58,870 nt of DNA from Crocinitomicaceae bacterium (GTDB lineage Bacteria; Bacteroidota; Bacteroidia; Flavobacteriales_D; Crocinitomicaceae), in assembly GCA_022447665.1 (NCBI GenBank), contig JAKVAQ010000002.1, forward strand, positions 77,289 to 136,158. The letters are read 5' to 3'. This document shows, piece after piece, positions 16,471 to 24,946 of the stretch. The notes beneath the pieces are model-generated. The model was given only the letters and a program-made list of their open reading frames with translations. It had not been told where the DNA came from and searched no databases. The position numbers and the translations under genes were made by a program. The number at the start of each line of letters is the position of its first letter. Position 1 is the first letter of the stretch.

Positions 16471-17388
16471 CTAGAACTTAGGAATAAATGTTCCTCCTTT
16501 TCTGAAACGGTAATGAACCGAAATTATTGCAAACATATAAGCGTCATTCCATTGTGGATCACCTCTTTGGAGGAAGTTATACCTTCCATCTCCAAGAGGG
16601 TTAACGCCAGTATATCCGAGTGCTGGGTTGTTCGTTCTATCTGAAAGAATTGCGGCTTCTGGACCGTAAGCAGCTTCAATTTCGTCTAAATGATAATATG
16701 AAGTACTTACATCATCCAAATAATCGGTAGTAGTATAGTTTAATGTTCCTTGAAAACTAACACTCCACGTTTTATCGATAGCATATCTTAAACCAAATCC
16801 AATAGGAAAAGCCATAGTAATTCTTCGGTATCTATCCGGTCTCCCATTTAGACCTTGCCCTTCAGTACCAAGTGGTTGAAGCGCCACCCAATCACCATTC
16901 AATTTCGCTTTAGGGTTAAATAAAGCAAAGCCTATACCTGTGGTAAAATAAGGAATTACTGAAACCGATCTACTTCCATTAACACCACGAATTTTGTATT
17001 TCGGAGTAACACGCTCACCCCACGGATAAAACTCAACACTGGCTGCAACCTCAGCCAGAGGAGATCTAAAACTTAAGTTTCTTGTATTACGGACCACATT
17101 TTTGGTGTGGGCATCATCACCAGAGATAAATCCCCATGTAACACCTCCTTTTACGGATAGTTCTGGCAATATCATATATTTATAACCCATTGAGATTGTT
17201 GGTCTCGTTGGCTGAATCTTTAAATCTTTTGGACCGTGTGTTCCGATACCTCTAGACCCCCCTAGATCGCCCATAAAGTTAGTGGCTCCAACACCAAACC
17301 AAGCTTCATGACGCACATATCTCCATGATTGCGAAAGCACCACTGGAGAGAGAGTGAGAAGTAGAATTATAAGAACAAATCTTTTCAT
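16471..17388 (-). CDS. DUF6089-family outer-membrane protein (copy 2)
   Basis: A 305-residue homologue of its downstream neighbour, with signal peptide (MKRFVLIILLLTLSPVVLSQ). Shared landmarks occur in the same order: FGVGATNFMGDLGG, NTRNLSFRSPLAEVAASVEF, PLGTEGQG, TTTDYLDDVSTSYY, and a C-terminal MFAIISVHYRFR strand. The two copies are diverged but clearly related, so this is an old tandem duplication. It is separated by 90 bases from rsmA and may start its own transcript. Confidence 0.75.
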   Translation of the reverse strand: MKRFVLIILLLTLSPVVLSQSWRYVRHEAWFGVGATNFMGDLGGSRGIGTHGPKDLKIQPTRPTISMGYKYMILPELSVKGGVTWGFISGDDAHTKNVVRNTRNLSFRSPLAEVAASVEFYPWGERVTPKYKIRGVNGSRSVSVIPYFTTGIGFALFNPKAKLNGDWVALQPLGTEGQGLNGRPDRYRRITMAFPIGFGLRYAIDKTWSVSFQGTLNYTTTDYLDDVSTSYYHLDEIEAAYGPEAAILSDRTNNPALGYTGVNPLGDGRYNFLQRGDPQWNDAYMFAIISVHYRFRKGGTFIPKF

Positions 17389-17478
17389 TCCAATATAAAT
17401 ACGGTTTTTCTAGGTTAAAGGTTTGCTAGGTAAAAATACAAATTGTTACTAATAAACCATGTGCTCAAAGCACTTATT

Positions 17479-18252
17479 TTAAACGGTTAAGTGTTGAGTA
17501 AGCTCAATAAAATCTCGAACAGAGAGTTGCTCTGGCCTCTTTCTAAAGAGCTCATTTTCTGGTTCAATATCCAATCCTGCCTCCGTCCAAAGCTGTTTAA
17601 GACTATTTCTAAGGGTCTTTCTCCGTTGATTAAATGACATTTTTACTGTTCTTTGAAACAGCTTTTCATCACAGTCAATGGAGGTTACTTTGTTACGAAT
17701 AAGCGAAATTACTCCAGATTTAACTTTGGGAGGGGGAATGAAGGCGTCTTCATCAACAGAAAAATGATATTCAGCATCATAGTACACCTGCGCCAAAACA
17801 CTTGTGATGCCGTATGTTTTACTACCGGGGCCACTCGCAAAACGAGCCGCCACTTCTTTCTGAAACATCCCAACTACAGCCTCTACTTGATCTATATTCT
17901 CAAGGACTTTAAAAATGATTTGAGTACTAATATTGTACGGAAAATTACCAACTACCGCAAAGGGATCATTTCCCATTATTGAGGATAGATTCGCCTTTAA
18001 GAAATCTTCGGTATGTACTTTTAGATCGGGGTAATTAATGGCTAAAAAAGCAATTGACTCACGATCTATCTCAATTACCTGAACGTTAAGTTCGGGATAC
18101 TTTAAAAGCTCCTTTGTTAATGCGCCTGTACCTGGACCAATTTCAAGAATATTTTTTACACCAGTCTTCTGAACCAATGCTGCTATTCTTTGTGAAACAG
18201 TCTCATCCTTCAGGAAATGCTGCCCAAGATGCTTTTTAGGGGTTACCTTCAT
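17479..18252 (-). CDS. rsmA: 16S rRNA dimethyladenosine transferase
   Basis: Methylates two adjacent adenosines in helix 45 of 16S rRNA (KsgA/RsmA). Seen: PKKHLGQHFLKDE at the N-terminus, the SAM-binding LEIGPGTGALTKEL at about residues 36-49, and the catalytic motif NFPYNIST at about residues 102-109. The C-terminal domain has VKMSFNQRRKTLRNSLK. The 257 residues match the family. Its start codon shares a base with the stop codon of the DUF4286 gene, and the minus-strand run upstream is one unit. Confidence 0.96.
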   Translation of the reverse strand: MKVTPKKHLGQHFLKDETVSQRIAALVQKTGVKNILEIGPGTGALTKELLKYPELNVQVIEIDRESIAFLAINYPDLKVHTEDFLKANLSSIMGNDPFAVVGNFPYNISTQIIFKVLENIDQVEAVVGMFQKEVAARFASGPGSKTYGITSVLAQVYYDAEYHFSVDEDAFIPPPKVKSGVISLIRNKVTSIDCDEKLFQRTVKMSFNQRRKTLRNSLKQLWTEAGLDIEPENELFRKRPEQLSVRDFIELTQHLTV

Positions 18253-18563
18253 TACGTAAAGTGCTTTTCTACTTTAAGCAGTGTTCTAAAAGCAACAAAT
18301 TTACCCGCATATCTCTCAATATGGTCTTGTTGTAAGGCTGGCGCATGCTTTTCTTGGTATTCGTCTAGTTTCTCTTGATCCTCACAGAGGTATTGGATTG
18401 AATATGTAGCTCCCCCTTCTTCTTCCGCAAGAACGCGAGAAAGTTTCGCTTCTACAAAGAGGTTGGTTGCTAAAACATCTGGAATATGGGTAGATTTCAT
18501 CCAGTTCAGCCAATCATTTTGAACATCGAAATCGATATTCACAGTTACATTATAAATTATCAT
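18252..18563 (-). CDS. DUF4286 small protein
   Basis: A 103-residue cytosolic protein that matches the Bacteroidota DUF4286 family: MIIYNVTVNIDFDVQNDWLN at the N-terminus, WMKSTHIPDVLATNLF, and TYSIQYLCED in the third strand. The size and pattern suggest a ferredoxin-like (ABM-type) fold. It overlaps the upstream TPR gene by four bases and abuts rsmA, a conserved neighbourhood in Flavobacteriia. Function unknown. Confidence 0.85.
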   Translation of the reverse strand: MIIYNVTVNIDFDVQNDWLNWMKSTHIPDVLATNLFVEAKLSRVLAEEEGGATYSIQYLCEDQEKLDEYQEKHAPALQQDHIERYAGKFVAFRTLLKVEKHFT

Positions 18564-20410
18564 TGATTAATTCCTTTATCAAACTTCTCTTGAAGGTCAA
18601 AGTTCTTTTGTATAAAATTAAAACGCTCTCTTGATTCAGCAGTATAAAGACTCGAACCAAATTCAAACATTATGAGTCGATAGTATTCATTTGCCTTGGC
18701 TTTATCATTCAGCTTATAATCGTAAATCTTTGCTATTCGAAAAGCAGCATCATCAGCTAATATATCATGCGAATAAGCGTCAATTACGGTTTGATAGTAT
18801 TCAATTGCTTTATCGTAATTCTGAAGATGCTCATAAATTTCTCCCTTCTTGAAAAGCACCTCATCATTTATACTGTGGAAAGGATAAGATTTATCCAAAC
18901 TGTCAAGCATTTGGAGAGCCTCATCATATTTATGTTGTTGAACCAATAAATCCGTTGCAGCGAACATTTTAACCGGCGCTTGAGTCGTGTCAATACCAAG
19001 ATTATCTTGCAAAAGTAACGATAACTGCATGGCATCATTGGCAATTAATTTGGTGGTTGAAGCCTTGAGAATATCGAGTTGAGCTTTTGCATAATCAAAC
19101 TCTCCATCGTAATAAAAAACCTTAGCATTTTTAAACTTTGCCATATGCCCAATAGGCTCTTCACTGTAGTCTTTTTCTACTTGCATATAAAGAAGCGAAG
19201 CTTCCCAAATTTTACCCGAAACTACATAAATGTCGCCCAGGAGTATTTTATACTTGGCAATCTCTCTTCTGTTGTTCGATAATGCCATGCACTCCGAAAC
19301 AAGATTCTCAGCCCTCATTGTTTCATCCAAATAAAACCCATAAATCTCCGCTAGTTGCACCATCATGTATACCGTTTGAGCATTCTTACCTCGTTCTGAA
19401 ATTACGGTCTCAAAAGCATTCGCTACTTCTCGAATTTGTGCTTTATCATAGCCTGGACTATTGATAACCGTTAAGAACATTAAGTTCAATTTTTGACCTG
19501 TTGCCTGGAAAAAGTAAGGCGATTTTTCTCCAATCTCTTCTACATAAATATATGCTTTGATAGCTTCATCATAAGCGCCATTTGTCGCTAATTCATTACC
19601 AATTTTGTAAACACGCTCTCCATTGTTCTTTTTCTTTTTATCCAATGCTTTTGCTTGAATTACAGCCCCCATGTATTCTTGTGTATGCATATAATACCAG
19701 ATCAACATTTCGCTATAATGATGAGCATCAGGCATATCCTGAATTCGCACAAGCAATTCTTCTCTTAGCAAGTTTACCGTTTCAATATCTTCTTCAAAAT
19801 CAATAGCACGTGACAAATAGTTTTGAACAGTTCTTAAATAGGTAGGACTGTACTCAAGAAGGTTAAGGTATTCCGCTATCATCAACTCTGGTTGGTTGGT
19901 TAAGGTATACAACTCAGCCAGCTCCAATTGAAACTGATAACCGTTTTTAGTTAAGGACTTTCCATGCTCAAATGTTGCTAAAGCCCAATTATATTTACCC
20001 TTATTCTTGAAGTCGTTTCCTAAGGTCTTGATTCTCCCTTGAATTGCTGGGAGATCATCGATTAGTCCTTGATAAATGGCATCTGCATCATCTTGGCGGT
20101 CGGTCTTCTCATAAACTTGAGCTAGCTTAAAATGATTATCATTGGTGTACGGATCTTTTCGAAGCTGTTTCTTCGCAAGCTTCTCACTTTCGTCATACTT
20201 CTCTTGAAACATCAAGCAATTGAAGTAACGGTTATAAAAAGTAGTTGTATTGTTCTTTTTGTAGAGCTTTGCGTAATATACCTCCGCTTTGTCATACTCT
20301 CCCTTCATGTAATAATGATTTGCCAATTTAACATCATCATTATTTGGTTGTGCTAGACCGAGGTTAGAACTCCCAATAAGAATAAGTAATATGAAAAAAA
20401 CTCTACTCAA
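18560..20410 (-). CDS. Exported TPR-repeat protein
   Basis: A 616-residue protein with a signal peptide (MSRVFFILLILIGSSNLGLAQ) and tetratricopeptide repeats along the whole length. Examples are LANHYYMKGEYDKAEVYYAK at the N-terminus, KLAQVYEKTDRQDDADAIYQ, and at the C-terminus KKGEIYEHLQNYDKAIEYYQ and RIAKIYDYKLNDKAKANEYY. It is probably periplasmic and acts as a protein-binding scaffold. It overlaps the downstream DUF4286 gene by four bases and the upstream lipoprotein gene by eight, so all are translated from one transcript. Confidence 0.8.
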   Translation of the reverse strand: MSRVFFILLILIGSSNLGLAQPNNDDVKLANHYYMKGEYDKAEVYYAKLYKKNNTTTFYNRYFNCLMFQEKYDESEKLAKKQLRKDPYTNDNHFKLAQVYEKTDRQDDADAIYQGLIDDLPAIQGRIKTLGNDFKNKGKYNWALATFEHGKSLTKNGYQFQLELAELYTLTNQPELMIAEYLNLLEYSPTYLRTVQNYLSRAIDFEEDIETVNLLREELLVRIQDMPDAHHYSEMLIWYYMHTQEYMGAVIQAKALDKKKKNNGERVYKIGNELATNGAYDEAIKAYIYVEEIGEKSPYFFQATGQKLNLMFLTVINSPGYDKAQIREVANAFETVISERGKNAQTVYMMVQLAEIYGFYLDETMRAENLVSECMALSNNRREIAKYKILLGDIYVVSGKIWEASLLYMQVEKDYSEEPIGHMAKFKNAKVFYYDGEFDYAKAQLDILKASTTKLIANDAMQLSLLLQDNLGIDTTQAPVKMFAATDLLVQQHKYDEALQMLDSLDKSYPFHSINDEVLFKKGEIYEHLQNYDKAIEYYQTVIDAYSHDILADDAAFRIAKIYDYKLNDKAKANEYYRLIMFEFGSSLYTAESRERFNFIQKNFDLQEKFDKGINQ

Positions 20411-20972
20411 TTACACTCCCCTCTTCTGGTTTGATCGATTCAATAAATTCGTTCACTTTTGGAACGTAGGTATAATAGATTTGTTTTTCGAATAATTGGA
20501 TTTCGTAAAACTCCAAAAATGAAATTTCAAATGCTCGTAACGCCGCGCTTTCCTCATCAATATAACGTCTAATCTCTTCAGCTGTTAATAAACCTGCTTC
20601 AATATCAGCTCTTAAATTAATAAGTTGATGTTTTATCGCATTCAACTCATCACCAAAAACCATTTTCTTAGACTCTGATCCTTTCAACTTTTTTCGTATA
20701 GATTTACTTTCAAGCATATTTTTTCCAAGCTCTTCGTTAATGGTATCCGGAGTATAATAGAATTTGATGTCTCTTTCGTTCTGTTCAACCTCTTCTACCA
20801 TCAACTTTAAACTATCGAACTCTATACTTTCGTATTTCGCCTCAAAATCATTCACAAACACTTCTAAAGAATCAATTTCTGTTAACTCTTCTTTGAATTG
20901 TTCTGACGGATCACAAGCAGTAAAAATTACCGCCAAACCTAAAACTACGGAAAATGGGATTATATTCTTCAT
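20403..20972 (-). CDS. Helical lipoprotein of unknown function
   Basis: A 189-residue lipoprotein with a clear signal and lipobox FTAC (Cys20). The mature chain is rich in Glu, Lys, Ile and Leu with heptad-like spacing and almost no Pro or Gly, so a coiled coil of two long helices is likely. I do not recognise a family. It sits between serS and the TPR protein, overlapping the TPR gene by eight bases; the two may form an envelope complex (inference from coupling). Confidence 0.65.
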   Translation of the reverse strand: MKNIIPFSVVLGLAVIFTACDPSEQFKEELTEIDSLEVFVNDFEAKYESIEFDSLKLMVEEVEQNERDIKFYYTPDTINEELGKNMLESKSIRKKLKGSESKKMVFGDELNAIKHQLINLRADIEAGLLTAEEIRRYIDEESAALRAFEISFLEFYEIQLFEKQIYYTYVPKVNEFIESIKPEEGSVIE

Positions 20973-20991
20973 ACTTAAAACCTATCAAAAA

Positions 20992-22263
20992 CTATGCGAT
21001 TTTTTCAAAACCGATATAGTTATGTATTGCTGCTGGCATAATAACGCCATTTTCAGACTGATTGTTTTCCAATAAAGCCGCCATAATTCTAGGTAAAGCC
21101 AACGCTGAACCGTTTAATGTGTGCACCAAGGCCTTTTTCTTATTGGCATCCTTATATCTAAGTTTTAAGCGATTCGCTTGGAACGTTTCAAAGTTTGAAA
21201 CTGAACTCACTTCTAACCATTTCTTTTGTGCAGCTGAGTAAACTTCAAAATCATATGTTATTGCAGAAGTAAATCCTAAATCTCCACCACAAAGACGTAA
21301 AATTCTATATGGTAGTTCGAGTTTTTCTAAAAGACTTGCCACGTGTTTCACCATTCCATCTAAAGCCTCATAAGATTTATCTGGATGTTCAACACGAACA
21401 ATTTCTACCTTATCAAACTGGTGCAGTCGATTAAGACCTCTTACATCAGAACCATATGAACCTGCTTCTCTTCTGAAACAAGGTGTGTATCCGGTAACAC
21501 AAATAGGAAAATCACTTTCGTTAAGTATGACATCTCTAAACATGTTCGTCAATGGAACTTCAGCAGTAGGAATAAGGTATAAATCATCCTCCGTAACATG
21601 ATACATCTGCCCCTCCTTGTCTGGAAGTTGACCCGTACCGTAACCACTTGCTTCGTTAACCATAAGTGGAGGAACAAATTCGGTATACCCTGCCTTATTT
21701 GCTTCGTCTAAGAAGAAATTAATTAAACCTCTCAAAAGGCGGGCGCCTTTGTTCTTGTAGATAGGAAAACCTGCACCGGTAACCTTCACACCAAGTTCGA
21801 AATCAATTAAATCATACTTCTTAGTTATTTCCCAGTGTGGAAGCGCCTCAGCGTCCATATCTGGAAGCTCACCATGAGTAGACACTACGACATTATCCTC
21901 CTCTGTACCACCTGCAGGAACCTCCTCGTTAGGAACATTTGGCAATTCATAAAGACTCTGTTGAATCTTATCTGCAAGATTATCCACTTCATCTTTTAGA
22001 TCTTTATCTACCTCTTTTAATTCCGTAGCTCGCGCTTTCTTGGCATTCCCTTCTTCAGTATTTCCTGCTTTAAAAAGCTGACCTATTTCTTTGGCAATAG
22101 AATTCATTTCTTGGCAAACATCATCCTTTTTTTGCTTGGCTGATCTCCACTCTTGATCTAAGGAAAGTATTTCGCTTACAATTGGTTCCGCGTCAAAATT
22201 TCTTTTTTTGAGCTTTTCAATTATCTCATCCTTGTTTTCTCGAATTCTATTTATTTCAATCAT
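20992..22263 (-). CDS. serS: Serine--tRNA ligase
   Basis: Charges tRNA-Ser. The N-terminal long coiled-coil arm begins with INRIRENKDEIIEKLKKRNF. The class II motifs are FRREAGSYGSDVRGL (motif 2) and LNGSALALPRIMAALLEN (motif 3), and the protein ends in the usual PAAIHNYIGFEKI. I start at the ATG at 22263 (MIEINRIREN, 423 residues) because the family starts at this point; an in-frame ATG six codons upstream only adds MKFYKE. Confidence 0.96.
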   Translation of the reverse strand: MIEINRIRENKDEIIEKLKKRNFDAEPIVSEILSLDQEWRSAKQKKDDVCQEMNSIAKEIGQLFKAGNTEEGNAKKARATELKEVDKDLKDEVDNLADKIQQSLYELPNVPNEEVPAGGTEEDNVVVSTHGELPDMDAEALPHWEITKKYDLIDFELGVKVTGAGFPIYKNKGARLLRGLINFFLDEANKAGYTEFVPPLMVNEASGYGTGQLPDKEGQMYHVTEDDLYLIPTAEVPLTNMFRDVILNESDFPICVTGYTPCFRREAGSYGSDVRGLNRLHQFDKVEIVRVEHPDKSYEALDGMVKHVASLLEKLELPYRILRLCGGDLGFTSAITYDFEVYSAAQKKWLEVSSVSNFETFQANRLKLRYKDANKKKALVHTLNGSALALPRIMAALLENNQSENGVIMPAAIHNYIGFEKIA

Positions 22264-22315
22264 TTCTTTATAAAATTTCAATTCAAAATTAATGAATCAT
22301 CTACACTTTTTGCAT

Positions 22316-22345
22316 AAAAAAATCCCTCAGCATTGCTGAGGGATT
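22316..22345 (-). terminator. Intrinsic terminator after rpmA
   Basis: Perfect 11-base stem (22335-22345 with 22321-22331), a three-base loop and a run of seven T on the minus strand. It lies 26 bases after the rpmA stop and separates the L21-L27 operon from serS. Confidence 0.9.
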
Positions 22346-22370
22346 AAGTTCGTTTTATTGAAGTTAATCT

Positions 22371-22877
22371 TTAGCTTAATGCCGCGATTAAATCTGATTT
22401 TTTCATTGAAGAAATTCCTTTAACTCCTTTTGCTTTTGCCAATTCTTTTAATTCAGCAACAGTTTTAGAATTTAGGTCATCAGAAGACGCGGTAGCTTCA
22501 GCCTTTGGCTCTTCAACTTTTGCCTCTACTTTTTCTTCAGTTTTTGCTTCAACTTTCTCTGCCTTTGGAGCTGCTTTTTTAGCTGGCGCCTTTTTCGCAG
22601 GAGCTTCTTGTAACTCTACTCCTTCAAATGGCTCGATTGAAACAAATGATCTGTTATTTCTTTTTCTAGTGAACTTCACTAATCCATCCGTTAATGCGAA
22701 TAAAGTATGATCTTTACCCATACCTACATTCTCACCTGGGTGGTGTTTAGTTCCTCTTTGACGAACAATAATATTACCTGCAATTGCAGCTTGTCCTCCA
22801 AATATTTTAACGCCAAGTCGTTTCGATTCTGATTCTCTACCGTTCTTCGATGACCCGACTCCTTTCTTATGTGCCAT
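22371..22877 (-). CDS. rpmA: 50S ribosomal protein L27 with C-terminal Rho_N-like extension
   Basis: Residues 1 to about 88 are ordinary L27: [40 protein letters not shown] and the basic [14 protein letters not shown] stretch. L27 reaches the peptidyl-transferase centre, and this one starts directly with MAHKKG, without the cleaved Firmicutes leader. The usual protein stops near residue 85, but this one goes on to 168. Residues about 92-132 are a low-complexity Ala/Lys/Glu linker ([14 protein letters not shown]), and residues about 136-168 ([18 protein letters not shown], then [10 protein letters not shown]) look like the Rho N-terminal / SAP-like nucleic-acid-binding domain. The frame is unbroken and the terminator follows the long form, so the extension is real. 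It is 28 bases after rplU. Confidence 0.92.
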   Translation of the reverse strand: MAHKKGVGSSKNGRESESKRLGVKIFGGQAAIAGNIIVRQRGTKHHPGENVGMGKDHTLFALTDGLVKFTRKRNNRSFVSIEPFEGVELQEAPAKKAPAKKAAPKAEKVEAKTEEKVEAKVEEPKAEATASSDDLNSKTVAELKELAKAKGVKGISSMKKSDLIAALS

Positions 22878-22905
22878 GTTTTAAAATTTTGTTGGCCTCA
22901 ACCAA

Positions 22906-23217
22906 TTATGCTTTAATACTATCAATTTGGATTTGAGTAAAAGACTGACGATGTCCGTTTTTTACTTTATATCCTTTACGTCTCTTCTTTTTAAAGACTA
23001 AAATCTTGTCACCTTTTACGTGACGAACTACAGAAGCGTTCACTTTCGCTCCCTTAATAGCTGGGGCGCCAACGTTCACTTTTCCTTCATTGTCAGTTAA
23101 CATTACATTGTCAAACTCAACTTTATCACCTTCTTTAGCATCTAAACGGTGAACGAAAAGCTGTTGGTCTTTCTCAACTTTAAATTGTTGGCCGGCTATC
23201 TCTACTATTGCGTACAT
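22906..23217 (-). CDS. rplU: 50S ribosomal protein L21
   Basis: Large-subunit protein L21 of normal length (103 residues). Seen: MYAIVEIAGQQFKVEKDQ at the N-terminus, the central VKGDKILVFKKKRRKGYK motif and the final GHRQSFTQIQID. It is followed by rpmA, the universal L21-L27 operon. A TACCTTTG -7 box at 23268-23275 gives a leader of about 45 bases. Confidence 0.97.
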   Translation of the reverse strand: MYAIVEIAGQQFKVEKDQQLFVHRLDAKEGDKVEFDNVMLTDNEGKVNVGAPAIKGAKVNASVVRHVKGDKILVFKKKRRKGYKVKNGHRQSFTQIQIDSIKA

Positions 23218-23267
23218 ATCAACAAATTGTTTCGTTATTAAAAACCTTTTCTTTATAAAAAGGACGG

Positions 23268-23275
23268 CAAAGGTA
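23268..23275 (-). promoter_or_regulatory. -7 box (TACCTTTG) of rplU-rpmA
   Basis: Minus-strand TACCTTTG lies between the stop of the DMT permease (23280) and the rplU start, with the transcript beginning near 23261. The -33 element would lie in the last codons of the permease and is not clear. Confidence 0.5.
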
Positions 23276-23279
23276 ATTA

Positions 23280-24224
23280 TTAATTTTTATAATTCCCTTG
23301 TTCTGAAAGATTTTTACGGGATTTATTCATTAAAAAGACGCCCATAATTATAAATGCAGCCCATAAAATTTGGATTAATTCATAGGAGTCGCCGCTTAAA
23401 ACACCTATAAACACAGCTACCACAGGAATTAAATACGTAACCCCACTAGCAAAAACTGCGCTTGACACCTCAACCAATTTTGTAAATAAAGCAACGGCAA
23501 ATGCAGTTCCAATTAGTGATAGAATCAGAAGATAACCCGTTGCAGTAAATCCATCTGGGTGCGATAAAATTGTATTGAATGAATCAAAAGAAAGGCTTAT
23601 AACTAATGCCGGCAATAAGATTATCATGAAAGAAAGTGAAGTGATCGCTATGGCCGGCAGCTGAGGTACTTTATACTTTATTGTAGTTACGCTAATCGCA
23701 TAACACAGCGTAGCTATTATGATCCACATAGCATAATACACATCATCTCCGCTGACTTCTAGCTGTTTTCTCAGTAGCAAGAACAACCCTAAACTACCCA
23801 GTGCAATTCCTAAAAACTGAAATTTGGTTGGTTTAAGTTTATAGAATATCACCCCGATAATTACAACAAAGAAAGATGTTCCCATGTTAAGGATCCCTGC
23901 TAAGCTAGAGTCGATTCTGGTTTCTGCGAGGGTAAAAAGCATGGCAGGAAGAAGGTTACCACAACCGCCAACGACAAGAAGCCAATACCAGTTTTTTTTG
24001 TTCAACTTACGCAGGTGCTTGAGTGCGAAAGGAAGTAATGCTAAGGAGGCAAAAACAATTCTGAGAGACCCCACTTGAAAAGGACCAAGCACCATTTCTT
24101 CTGAAACAGGATACATTGCTTTTTTCATGAGGATAAAAGAAGATCCCCACACGCAAGCCAATAAGCCAAGAATGAGCCAAGCGTATTTCGAAGTAGTTGA
24201 TGACAATGTCTTAAAATTTGGCAC
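23280..24224 (-). CDS. EamA/DMT-family permease
   Basis: Drug/metabolite transporter superfamily protein with ten predicted helices in two EamA halves. Seen: WLILGLLACVWGSSFILMKK at the first helix, the loop GPFQVGSLRIVFASLALLPF, and second-half helices ending in LWAAFIIMGVFLMNKSRK. The substrate cannot be told. The GTG at 24224 overlaps a TAnnTTTG box on the same strand (24224-24231), so the true start may be the TTG at 24206 (308 residues) if that box is used. Confidence 0.85.
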   Translation of the reverse strand: MPNFKTLSSTTSKYAWLILGLLACVWGSSFILMKKAMYPVSEEMVLGPFQVGSLRIVFASLALLPFALKHLRKLNKKNWYWLLVVGGCGNLLPAMLFTLAETRIDSSLAGILNMGTSFFVVIIGVIFYKLKPTKFQFLGIALGSLGLFLLLRKQLEVSGDDVYYAMWIIIATLCYAISVTTIKYKVPQLPAIAITSLSFMIILLPALVISLSFDSFNTILSHPDGFTATGYLLILSLIGTAFAVALFTKLVEVSSAVFASGVTYLIPVVAVFIGVLSGDSYELIQILWAAFIIMGVFLMNKSRKNLSEQGNYKN

Positions 24225-24231
24225 AAAGGTA
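24224..24231 (-). promoter_or_regulatory. -7 box (TACCTTTG) of the DMT permease
   Basis: Minus-strand TACCTTTG matches TAnnTTTG. It overlaps the GTG often taken as the start of the permease, which points to a start further downstream. No -33 element at good spacing. Confidence 0.4.
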
Positions 24232-24331
24232 CGGTTCTGGTGAGATTTTAAATTGTTGATAAAAGAATATATTTTTCTCGGGGTTCTGAAGAATTTATTT
24301 ATAATTTAGTCCATCCAAAAATGGATTAACT

Positions 24332-24946
24332 ATGCATATAGCCGTAGCAGGAAACATAGGATCGGGAAAGACCACTTTAACAAAATTACTTGCCAAACAT
24401 TACGGATGGGATACGCACTTTGAAGACGTTGAACAGAATCCGTATTTGAACGATTTCTATGAAGATATGCAACGTTGGTCGTTTAACCTGCAGGTCTATT
24501 ACTTGAATAGTCGTTTTACTCAAATTCAAGAAATTAAAGAAAGTCCTAATAATGTAATCCAAGATCGCACAATTTATGAGGACGCATATATTTTTGCTCC
24601 AAACCTACATTCGATGGGCTTGATGACAACAAGAGATTTTGAGAATTACTTTTCTCTGTTTAATCTTTTAGAATCATTTATTTCAGCACCAGACCTATTG
24701 ATTTATTTACGCGCTACAGTGCCTACCCTAGTGAATCAAATTCAAAAACGAGGACGTGAGTACGAGGAAAGTATTCGATTAGATTACCTGAAACGTCTTA
24801 ATGAACGTTATGAAGCTTGGATTTCGACTTACGACAAGGGCAAGATTATCATCATTGATGTTGATGACAATAACTTTCACGAAGACCCTGATGACCTTGG
24901 GAAGATTATCAACGCTATTGATGCGGAGATAAACGGATTATTCTAA
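24332..24946 (+). CDS. Deoxynucleoside kinase
   Basis: Phosphorylates deoxynucleosides for salvage (dGK/dAK/dCK-type family). Seen: P-loop AVAGNIGSGKTTLTKLLAKH at the N-terminus, the acidic FEDVEQNPYLNDFY, the substrate-site motif QDRTIYEDAYIF, and a lid region with KRGREYEESIRLDYLKRLNE. The 204 residues fit the bacterial members. Which nucleoside is used cannot be read from the sequence. It abuts the convergent phosphatase remnant with no gap. Confidence 0.9.
   Translation: MHIAVAGNIGSGKTTLTKLLAKHYGWDTHFEDVEQNPYLNDFYEDMQRWSFNLQVYYLNSRFTQIQEIKESPNNVIQDRTIYEDAYIFAPNLHSMGLMTTRDFENYFSLFNLLESFISAPDLLIYLRATVPTLVNQIQKRGREYEESIRLDYLKRLNERYEAWISTYDKGKIIIIDVDDNNFHEDPDDLGKIINAIDAEINGLF

Noticed and set aside
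17459-17473. Small hairpin GTGCT/AGCAC after rsmA
   Set aside because: Only five base pairs and no T-run; not convincing as a terminator.
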